In this document: positions 1 to 5,060 of the stretch, one piece after another | Position numbering within the stretch: the first letter of the stretch is position 1 | Layout: each line of letters opens with the position of its first letter | Assembly (NCBI GenBank): GCA_937868025.1 | Contig: CALMLJ010000512.1 | Location: 1 to 7,183 of the forward strand | Source: an uncultured Acidimicrobiaceae bacterium | GTDB taxonomy: Bacteria > Actinomycetota > Acidimicrobiia > Acidimicrobiales > Microtrichaceae | DNA length: 7,183 bases | Direction: 5' to 3' | The notes under the pieces: generated by a model | Databases searched by the model: none | What the model saw: the letters and a program-made list of their open reading frames with translations, nothing else | What the model was told of the DNA's origin: nothing | Translations under genes and position numbers: made by a program

Positions 1-825
1 CCGCTCCCCACGTCCCTGTCGCCCTCCAAGGTGTCGACGTTCAAGGACTGCGCCCTCGCGTTCCGGTTCTCGGCCATCGACAAGTTGCCCGAGCCCCCGT
101 CCGCGCCGGCCGTCAAGGGCAGCCTCGTCCACCGCGCCCTCGAGCTGCTGTTCGTCGCCAAGCCGCACGAGCGCACCCGCGAGCTGGCGACCGAGTGCCT
201 CGAGCGAGCCAGCCGAGAGTTCCTCGCCAACCCCGAATTCGTGGGCCTCGAGCTCGACGAGCTCGCCACCGGCGAGTTCCTGGCCGACGCCGCGGTGATG
301 GTCGACCGCTACTTCCAACTGGAGGATCCGACGGCGTTCGACCCGATCGGCATCGAGCTGATGTTGTCGGCGAAGGTCGGCGACCTGCTGCTGCGCGGCA
401 TCATCGACCGGCTCGACCTCGACGCCGACGGCGAGCTCATCGTCACCGATTACAAGACGGGCCGTGTGCCGTCGGAGAAGCAGGAGATGTCGCGGTTGGG
501 CGGCGTGCAGTTCTACGCCTTCCTGTGCGAGCGACTGTTCGGTCGGCGACCGGCCAAGGTGCAGCTCATCTACCTCGGTGCCAACCCGCAGATCATCATC
601 GCCACACCGACCGAGCAGTCGATCACCGGGCTCGAGAAGCGGGTCCAGGCGATCTGGACTGCGGTCGAGCGGGCCTGCGCCCAGGAAGACTTCCGACCCA
701 AGCAGTCGATGCTCTGCAACTGGTGCTCGTTCAAGGAGTACTGCCCGGCGTTCGGCGGCGACCCCGAGGCGGCTCGCCTGATCAGCCTGGTGTCCTCCCC
801 CGAGTCGACCCCGACGCCCGCATGA
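1..825 (+). CDS. RecB-family PD-(D/E)XK nuclease with Fe-S cysteines, 5' partial
   Basis: Probable stand-alone RecB-like (PDDEXK_1) exonuclease or nuclease acting on DNA in repair or recombination. The frame is open to the left edge. The GTG at 31 lies inside the conserved N-terminal motif (LSPSKVSTFKDC), so the true start is almost certainly upstream of the window, probably only a few residues away. Counting the codon at 31 as residue 1, visible elements are the KGSLVH motif with H34, the GIIDRLDL strand with D126, the catalytic TDYKTG motif with D140 and K142, and the VQFYAFL helix with Q160. One cysteine near the N-terminus (C7) and a C-terminal C229-x2-C232-x5-C238 set match the split 4Fe-4S layout known in AddB and Cas4-type nucleases. 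No helicase domain is present in the visible part. It overlaps the next gene by an ATGA junction. The family call is strong; the exact DNA substrate is unknown. Confidence 0.87.
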   Translation, partial: PLPTSLSPSKVSTFKDCALAFRFSAIDKLPEPPSAPAVKGSLVHRALELLFVAKPHERTRELATECLERASREFLANPEFVGLELDELATGEFLADAAVMVDRYFQLEDPTAFDPIGIELMLSAKVGDLLLRGIIDRLDLDADGELIVTDYKTGRVPSEKQEMSRLGGVQFYAFLCERLFGRRPAKVQLIYLGANPQIIIATPTEQSITGLEKRVQAIWTAVERACAQEDFRPKQSMLCNWCSFKEYCPAFGGDPEAARLISLVSSPESTPTPA

Positions 826-1487
826 GCGAGACCCCGCCGATCGACGTCGGGCTCGACGAGCATCCGCCGGGCGCCGTCGGCCCCGACGGTCGTATCCCTG
901 CGCCCGACCCCAAGCTCGGCCCGTTCGCCGGCCTCATCGACGGGCCCGGCATCGCGACCTTCGACGCAACCGTCGACGGGTGGGCCGACCGCCTCCGGGG
1001 CAACAGGCTCGCCGACCGGGTGTTCTACGGGCTGTCCAAGGTCGGTGACCACGGCATGGTGTGGCACGCCATCGCGCTGGCCCGCATCCCGGTGTCGGGC
1101 GAGACGTTCGCCGACGCCGTCGAGCTGTCGAGCGCGCTCGGCATCGAGGCTGCCATCGTCAACGGTCCCGTCAAGATGCTGTTCCGCCGGGTGCGTCCCG
1201 TCCCGGCCACAGCGCGCCCGCTCAAGCTTCGCCAGCCCAAGACGTCGAGCTTCCCGAGCGGCCACGCCTCCGCTGGCGTGTTCGCGGCAACGCTCATCTC
1301 CAACCGGGGCAGCCGCTTCGGGTGGGCCTGGTACCTGCTCGGTGTGTCCATCGGGTGGAGCCGGGTGCACGTCAAGATCCACCACCCGTCCGACGTCGTC
1401 GGCGGCTACGTGGTCGGGTGGGCGCTCGGTCGTCTCGCCCTGCGGGTTCTGCCCCGCCTCCCCAACCATCGCGTCACCTCATCTTGA
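822..1487 (+). CDS. PAP2-type phosphatase (phosphatidate phosphatase-like)
   Basis: A 221-residue PAP2 superfamily phosphatase. The three signature motifs are intact: K118-x6-R125-P126, P145-S146-G147-H148, and S180-R181-x5-H187-x3-D191. H187 is the expected nucleophile and H148 the acid/base, by family knowledge. Moderately hydrophobic stretches (about residues 78-88, 150-160, 168-179 and 192-207) fit a small membrane-associated enzyme; the first 40 residues are polar and Pro/Gly-rich. The ATG at 822 is chosen because it overlaps the upstream TGA (ATGA) and precedes the whole domain; no Shine-Dalgarno is evident, which fits translational coupling. Family members dephosphorylate phosphatidate, undecaprenyl pyrophosphate or other lipid phosphates. 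The next gene is a WS/DGAT, so phosphatidate to diacylglycerol is an attractive but inferred activity. Recycling of a lipid carrier is an alternative. Confidence 0.88.
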   Translation: MSETPPIDVGLDEHPPGAVGPDGRIPAPDPKLGPFAGLIDGPGIATFDATVDGWADRLRGNRLADRVFYGLSKVGDHGMVWHAIALARIPVSGETFADAVELSSALGIEAAIVNGPVKMLFRRVRPVPATARPLKLRQPKTSSFPSGHASAGVFAATLISNRGSRFGWAWYLLGVSIGWSRVHVKIHHPSDVVGGYVVGWALGRLALRVLPRLPNHRVTSS

Positions 1488-1502
1488 GGGCACTCCCTCA
1501 AG
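1483..1502 (+). terminator. Perfect 8-bp hairpin over the PAP2 stop codon
   Basis: CTTGAGGG (1483-1490) and CCCTCAAG (1495-1502) are perfect reverse complements around the 4-nt loop CACT. The left arm contains the TGA stop of the phosphatase gene. No T-run follows, so this would be a U-less, actinobacterial-style terminator. It also sits about where a -35 element would lie for the box at 1514, so it could instead be an operator for the acyltransferase gene. The hairpin is seen directly; its role is inferred. Confidence 0.45.
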
Positions 1503-1513
1503 TCGCCGGCCGG

Positions 1514-1519
1514 TAGCCT
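1514..1519 (+). promoter_or_regulatory. -10-like box TAGCCT for the WS/DGAT gene, probably leaderless
   Basis: TAGCCT fits the TANNNT pattern of actinobacterial -10 elements and ends 6 nt before the ATG at 1526. Transcription would therefore begin at or beside the A of the start codon, giving a leaderless mRNA. This agrees with the absence of a Shine-Dalgarno. No convincing -35 hexamer is visible. The same arrangement occurs before the gene starting at 3272. Confidence 0.4.
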
Positions 1520-1525
1520 GAGCCG

Positions 1526-2914
1526 ATGGCGGACGATCGCTCCAACGACGGCCACATGACCGACTTCGAGGCCCTGATGTGGAACCTCGAGAAGGACCCG
1601 CGCCTGTCGAGCAACATCGCCAACATGTCGATCCTCGACCGGGCCCCCGACCTCGACCGGATGCGGGCGACCCTCGAGCGGGCCTCGATCGTCTTCCCGC
1701 GTCTCCGCCAGCGGGTCGCACCGGTGTTCGGGCGGCTGGCACCGCCGAAGTGGGAGATCGATCCCCACTTCGACCTCGACCACCATCTCAAGCACATCTC
1801 CCTGGGCGGCAGGGGTACGCGGGCCGACCTCTACCGGCTCGCGACGTCGCTCTTCATGGACCCGTTCGACCGCACCCGCCCCCTGTGGGAGTTCGTGGTG
1901 ATCGACGGACTCCGTGGCGGCAAAGCGGCCATGGTGCAGCGCCTCCACCACACGATCACCGACGGCCAGGGTGGGCTCCGCCTGTCGCTCGAGTTCATCG
2001 ACTTCGAGCGCGACGCGCCCCAGCGCCCCGCCGTCGAGGCCGCATCGGTCCCCCACCACGATCCCACCCTCCTCGGCTCGGTCGGCGACGCCGTGTCCCA
2101 CGTCGCCCGTCGCCAGTTCGGTGTGGCGCGTCGCACGGTCGAGGGCACGATCGACGCTGTCGTCCACCCGACGTCGATCGTCGGCACGAGCAGCTCGGCC
2201 CTCGAGATGGCCCGCTCGACGCTCCGCCAGGCGCAGGTCGGCGACGCCCCCCTCAGCCCGGTGTGGACCTCGCGATCGTTGTCGCGTGCCTTCCGCACCC
2301 TCGACGTGCCGCTCGCCGACGCGAAGGCCGCCGCCAAGCGCAACAACGTGTCGGTCAACGATCTGTTCGTCGCCGGCGCGACCCTCGCCGCAGGCGACTA
2401 CCACCGGCAGCTCGGTCGGCCAGCGACCGAGCTGCGGATGGCCATGCCCATCAGCCAGCGCGCCGATCGCAACATCGGCGGCAACGTCTTCTCGCCCAGC
2501 CAGTCCTTGCTCCCCGCCGACGTGACCGATCCCGCCGACCTCCTCGCGACGATCCACGAGATCCTCGCTCGCACCAAGGCCGAGCCGGCCATGAGCGCGG
2601 CGAACGCCCTCGCTGGCGTCATCAACCTCTTGCCGACGTCGATCGTCGCCCGGACCGGCTACCGGTTCGCCGGCGTCATCGACTTCGTGACGTCCAACCT
2701 GCGGGCCGCCCCGATGGACACCTTCATCTCGGGCGCGTTGATGGAGTCGAACTATCCGATGGGCCCGTTGGCCGGTGCCGCGTTCAACCTGACGACGATG
2801 TCGTTCCGCGGTCAGCTGAACATGGGCCTCGTGGTCGACACGGTGGCGGTCGAAGAACCCGACCGGCTCCTCACGTGCCTGAAGGCGGCGTACCGCCGAC
2901 TGCTGAAGGCCTAG
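1526..2914 (+). CDS. WS/DGAT-family O-acyltransferase
   Basis: A 462-residue wax ester synthase / diacylglycerol acyltransferase, the usual length for the family. It transfers acyl groups from acyl-CoA to diacylglycerol or long-chain alcohols, making neutral storage lipids at the membrane and lipid-body surface. Visible motifs are the N-terminal DFEALMWNLEKD (13-24), PLWE (119-122), the catalytic H141-H142-x3-D146-G147, VNDLF (277-281), MPISQR followed by GGN (307-320), SNLRAAP (390-396) and the C-terminal GPLAGAAFNLTTMSFRG block (413-429). The family's usual PVSLR- and SNVPGP-like motifs are altered to PISQR and SNLRAAP. The ATG at 1526 is preferred because a -10-like box ends 6 nt upstream; an in-frame ATG at 1556 is an alternative start that would still keep the whole domain. 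The upstream PAP2 phosphatase could supply diacylglycerol. Substrate preference (wax ester versus triacylglycerol) cannot be read from the sequence. Confidence 0.93.
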   Translation: MADDRSNDGHMTDFEALMWNLEKDPRLSSNIANMSILDRAPDLDRMRATLERASIVFPRLRQRVAPVFGRLAPPKWEIDPHFDLDHHLKHISLGGRGTRADLYRLATSLFMDPFDRTRPLWEFVVIDGLRGGKAAMVQRLHHTITDGQGGLRLSLEFIDFERDAPQRPAVEAASVPHHDPTLLGSVGDAVSHVARRQFGVARRTVEGTIDAVVHPTSIVGTSSSALEMARSTLRQAQVGDAPLSPVWTSRSLSRAFRTLDVPLADAKAAAKRNNVSVNDLFVAGATLAAGDYHRQLGRPATELRMAMPISQRADRNIGGNVFSPSQSLLPADVTDPADLLATIHEILARTKAEPAMSAANALAGVINLLPTSIVARTGYRFAGVIDFVTSNLRAAPMDTFISGALMESNYPMGPLAGAAFNLTTMSFRGQLNMGLVVDTVAVEEPDRLLTCLKAAYRRLLKA

Positions 2915-2916
2915 TC

Positions 2917-2940
2917 GACGCCGGAAGCGCCGACGGCGTC
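2917..2940. terminator. Hairpin between convergent genes
   Basis: GACGCCG (2917-2923) pairs perfectly with CGGCGTC (2934-2940) around a 10-nt loop. It lies between the TAG of the acyltransferase and the stop codon of the minus-strand small gene, overlapping the latter. A shared bidirectional terminator is plausible. There is no T-run on either strand, and GC-rich DNA forms such stems by chance, so confidence is low. Confidence 0.3.
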
Positions 2941-3109
2941 AGTTCTGGATCGACAGGACGTCGACGCGGGTCAGGAGCGTACGAACGTCGAGCAGGAGGT
3001 CGGCGATCTCCGCCGACGACACGAGCGACCGCTCGGAGATGTCGCCGAGGCCGCGATCGATGAGAGCGACGGCCTCACTGATGGATTCGGTGTCACGGGT
3101 CTCGGTCAT
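2939..3109 (-). CDS. Small acidic helical protein, 56 aa, unknown function
   Basis: The minus strand reads through 56 codons from ATG (3109-3107) to TGA (2941-2939). The protein begins MTETRDTESISEAVALIDRG and ends in DVLSIQN. It has no Cys, Trp, Tyr, Phe, His or Lys, is rich in Asp, Glu, Leu, Ile and Val, and shows alternating hydrophobic positions (LIDRGLGDI, IADLLLDVRTLL) consistent with two amphipathic helices and possible oligomerisation or a protein-binding role. No signal peptide or membrane segment is present. Support for a real gene is the GGAGGAA ribosome-binding site, the G/C-rich third positions (mostly C or G), a candidate promoter upstream, and the fact that it fills the gap between an operon end and a divergent operon. 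I do not recognise the family. It is short enough for automatic calling to miss. Confidence 0.68.
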   Translation of the reverse strand: MTETRDTESISEAVALIDRGLGDISERSLVSSAEIADLLLDVRTLLTRVDVLSIQN

Positions 3110-3111
3110 CG

Positions 3112-3118
3112 TTCCTCC
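3112..3118 (-). promoter_or_regulatory. Shine-Dalgarno GGAGGAA of the small minus-strand gene
   Basis: On the minus strand GGAGGAA lies just before the ATG, with GGAGG separated from it by 4 nt (AACG). It is the strongest Shine-Dalgarno in the window. Most plus-strand starts here lack one, so it decides both the start and the reality of this gene. Confidence 0.65.
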
Positions 3119-3141
3119 GCTGGGCCTGGGTTGGTGTCGTC

Positions 3142-3169
3142 AGCATACGCTCAGCTGCGTGGCTGTCGA
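3142..3169 (-). promoter_or_regulatory. Candidate sigma-70-type promoter for the small gene
   Basis: Reading the minus strand, TCGACA (3169-3164) is one base off TTGACA. It is followed after 16 nt by TATGCT (3147-3142), a good TANNNT -10. Transcription would start near 3135, giving a leader of about 25 nt that carries the GGAGGAA site. Element match and spacing are good, but no experimental support is available from sequence alone. Confidence 0.45.
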
Positions 3170-3170
3170 G

Positions 3171-3182
3171 GGTCAATTGGCC
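3171..3182. repeat. Imperfect palindrome around CAATTG, possible operator
   Basis: GGTCAATTGGCC is palindromic at 10 of 12 positions and centred on CAATTG. It abuts the -35 element of the minus-strand promoter. It is AT-richer than its surroundings. A regulator site is possible but not demonstrated. Confidence 0.25.
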
Positions 3183-3193
3183 CATCTGCGACC

Positions 3194-3214
3194 CAGTTCA
3201 CACTGCTGTAACTG
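3194..3214. repeat. Operator-like inverted repeat in the divergent region
   Basis: CAGTT (3194-3198) and AACTG (3210-3214) are exact inverted arms, extended inward by ACA (3200-3202) and TGT (3207-3209) if one unpaired C (3199) is allowed, around a CTGC centre. Size and arm spacing resemble binding sites of dimeric regulators such as the TetR family. It lies between the candidate divergent promoters, 58 nt before the oxidoreductase ATG. No regulator gene is present in the window. Confidence 0.35.
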
Positions 3215-3259
3215 ACCGGACACGAATGCACGTCTCCGGCGACCACTTCCTACCCCAGA

Positions 3260-3265
3260 TAGGGT
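3260..3265 (+). promoter_or_regulatory. -10-like box TAGGGT for the oxidoreductase operon, probably leaderless
   Basis: TAGGGT ends 6 nt before the ATG at 3272, the same geometry as at 1514-1519. No Shine-Dalgarno precedes the start, so a leaderless transcript starting at the ATG is likely. No clear -35 element is seen 16-18 nt upstream, which could mean dependence on an activator. Confidence 0.4.
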
Positions 3266-3271
3266 GCCGAG

Positions 3272-4303
3272 ATGCATCAGGACCCTGATTCGTCCGCTCC
3301 GCACCCCCCACTCGGGGTCACGCTTGCCAGCCTGATGACCCAGCCACCGTCGGTGTGGTCGTCGACGGCGCGACGCGCCACCGAGCTCGGGTACTCGTCG
3401 TTGTGGGTCGCCGAGACGACCGGTCCGGAGGCGTTCGCCGTGCTCGGATCGCTGAGCGCCGAACAGCCGACGCTGTCACTGGGCACCGGTGTGCTGGCCC
3501 TGCAGCTCCGCACTCCGATGCTCGCCGTGATGGGAGCGGCCACACTCCAGGCGCTGCGACCCGACGTCGACGTGCTGCTCGGTGTGGGCATCTCGTCGCC
3601 GGTCGTGGTGGGGAGCTGGCACGGCGCCACCTACGGCGACCGGCCCCTCGCCCAGACCCGCGAGTACCTCACGCTCGCCCGCGAGTGCCTGAGTGGCGAG
3701 CCCGTCACCTTCGACGGCGATTTCTACTCCTGTCGCAAGTTCCGCCTGGGCCTGCGTGCGGGCGAACGCCGTCCCCGCCTCGTCATCGGCGCGCTCAACG
3801 CCAAGATGCTGGCACTCGCCGGCGAACTCGCCGACGGGGTGCTGCTCAACTACCTGCCGGCGAGCGCGGTCCCGTGGTGTGTCGACCAGGTGCGCGCCGC
3901 CGAGGCCGCTGCGGGTCGGGCGCGGGGAAGCTGCACGGTCTACGCCTACGTGCACGTGGGCGTGACCGACCTCGACGCCGCCCGGGTGCCGGCCCAGAAG
4001 GACCTGTTCAGCTACATCGTGGTCGACTCCTATGCCGCAGCCTTCCGCCGCGCCGGCTTCGGCTCGGAGGTCGATGCCGTGCGGGCCGCCCACGCTGCCC
4101 GAGATCGTGCCGCGGCGTTGGCCGCCGTGTCCGACGAGATGATCGGCGCCATCGACATCGTGGGCGATGCCGCCCACGTCACCGCTGCGGTCCAGGCCTA
4201 CCGTGACGCCGGGGTCGACCACCCGGTGGTGATGCCGTTGCCGTGGGGCGACGATCGCCTCGCTGTCGTCGACGCGACGATGACCGCGGCAATCGGGGGC
4301 TGA
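3272..4303 (+). CDS. LLM-class oxidoreductase, probably F420-dependent
   Basis: A 343-residue luciferase-like monooxygenase superfamily enzyme with the expected TIM-barrel layout and family length. Visible landmarks are LGVTLAS at the first strand (14-20), the ATELGYSSLWVAE block (36-48), LGTGV (70-74), LLGVGISSP (102-110), YGDRPLAQTREYL (121-133), FDGDFYSCRKFRL (148-159), the AGELADGVLLNYL block (183-195) and a C-terminal barrel strand (DHPVVMPL, 316-323). Members of this type use coenzyme F420 or FMN to oxidise or reduce alcohols, ketones or conjugated lipids in the cytoplasm. F420 is favoured here only from the host type and subfamily feel. It starts a likely operon: its TGA is 2 nt from the GTG of the dehydrogenase. 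The substrate is unknown; steroid, terpenoid or fatty-acid derived compounds are reasonable given the partner gene. Confidence 0.87.
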   Translation: MHQDPDSSAPHPPLGVTLASLMTQPPSVWSSTARRATELGYSSLWVAETTGPEAFAVLGSLSAEQPTLSLGTGVLALQLRTPMLAVMGAATLQALRPDVDVLLGVGISSPVVVGSWHGATYGDRPLAQTREYLTLARECLSGEPVTFDGDFYSCRKFRLGLRAGERRPRLVIGALNAKMLALAGELADGVLLNYLPASAVPWCVDQVRAAEAAAGRARGSCTVYAYVHVGVTDLDAARVPAQKDLFSYIVVDSYAAAFRRAGFGSEVDAVRAAHAARDRAAALAAVSDEMIGAIDIVGDAAHVTAAVQAYRDAGVDHPVVMPLPWGDDRLAVVDATMTAAIGG

Positions 4304-4305
4304 CC

Positions 4306-5055
4306 GTGGAGCTGCGTGACAAGGTCGTGGTCGTGACCGGCGCGGGTTCGGGCATCGGCGCAGCGCTCGTGGAGCGGTTCGGCCGAGAGACCCCACGGGT
4401 CGTCGTCGGTGTCGACCTGCGCGGCGCCGATCGCACCGTCGACGTGACCGACGCCGAGGCGGTCGCAGCGCTCGTCCGCGACGTCGAGGCCGAACACGGC
4501 CCGATCGACCTGTACTGCTCCAACGCCGGTATCGCGACCGGGCTCGGGGTCGACGCGCCCGAGGAGGTGTGGCGACGGACGTGGGACGTCAACGTCATGG
4601 GCACCGTCAACGCGGCCAGGGCGCTGCTGCCATCGGTCCGCGCCCGTGGCGAGGGGTACCTGCTCGTCACCGCGTCGGCGGCGGGCCTCCTCACCAACCT
4701 GGGCGATGCCCCGTACAGCGCCACCAAACACGCCGCCGTCGGCCTGGCCGAGTGGCTGGCGATCACTCACGGCGACGACGGGCTCAAGGTCTCCTGTCTG
4801 TGCCCGCAGGGCGTTCGGACGCCGATGCTCATGGGGGGCATCGACGCCGGGGAGGAGTCCGCCAAGGTCGTCGAGCTGATGGGGATCGTCGAACCGAGCC
4901 TCGTGGCGGACGTCGTGGTCGACGGGTTGCGCGACGAGCGGTTCCTCATCCTCCCCCATCCCGAGGTCGCCGAGTACCAGGTCAACAAGGCCACATCGCC
5001 GGACCGTTGGATCGGCGGCATGCGCAAGCTGCAACGCCGGCTCACCGGCGGCTGA
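4306..5055 (+). CDS. Classical short-chain dehydrogenase/reductase (SDR)
   Basis: A 249-residue NAD(P)-dependent dehydrogenase with a Rossmann fold. The motifs are TGAGSGIG (11-18), NAG (73-75), the catalytic residues N96, S124, Y137 and K141 (YSATK), and CPQGVRTPM (166-174), where the usual PG is PQG. D37 at the end of the second strand favours NAD(H) over NADP(H). Only nine residues separate D37 from D47 of the DVTD element, far shorter than in most classical SDRs and similar to 3-alpha-hydroxysteroid dehydrogenase-type members. The GTG at 4306 is chosen because the Rossmann strand begins five residues later and it lies 2 nt after the previous stop; GGGGG at 4295-4299 could serve as the ribosome-binding site. 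Tight coupling to the oxidoreductase suggests consecutive redox steps on one substrate. An in-frame extension upstream overlaps the oxidoreductase gene and is not credible. Confidence 0.92.
   Translation: MELRDKVVVVTGAGSGIGAALVERFGRETPRVVVGVDLRGADRTVDVTDAEAVAALVRDVEAEHGPIDLYCSNAGIATGLGVDAPEEVWRRTWDVNVMGTVNAARALLPSVRARGEGYLLVTASAAGLLTNLGDAPYSATKHAAVGLAEWLAITHGDDGLKVSCLCPQGVRTPMLMGGIDAGEESAKVVELMGIVEPSLVADVVVDGLRDERFLILPHPEVAEYQVNKATSPDRWIGGMRKLQRRLTGG
5035..5050 (+). other. Short GC hairpin at the dehydrogenase/glycosylase junction
   Basis: CGCCGG (5035-5040) and CCGGCG (5045-5050) form a perfect 6-bp stem with a CTCA loop, ending 10 nt before the GTG at 5061. It could modulate read-through or translation of the glycosylase gene. 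There is no T-run, and chance is a real alternative in DNA of this composition. Confidence 0.22.
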
Positions 5056-5060
5056 CCATC

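Noticed and set aside
31..33. GTG at 31 as the true start of the nuclease
   Set aside because: It lies within the conserved LSPSKVSTF motif and the frame stays open to base 1, so the start is more likely upstream of the window.
195..821. Longer upstream start for the PAP2 phosphatase, giving 430 residues
   Set aside because: The extra 209 residues are Arg/Pro/Gly-rich out-of-frame translation of the nuclease gene, and the ATGA overlap at 822 is a much better start.
1406..2557. Long minus-strand open frame opposite the acyltransferase
   Set aside because: It is a GC-rich antisense shadow with low-complexity Arg/Glu/Gly/Val composition and no motif; the plus-strand WS/DGAT is unambiguous.
3171..3176. 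TTGACC on the minus strand as -35 of the small-gene promoter
   Set aside because: The spacer to TATGCT would be 23 nt, too long for a sigma-70-type promoter; TCGACA with a 16-nt spacer fits better.
4569..5060. Upstream extension of the glycosylase frame
   Set aside because: It overlaps the dehydrogenase out of frame and gives Arg/Gly-rich nonsense sequence; the GTG at 5061 fits operon spacing.
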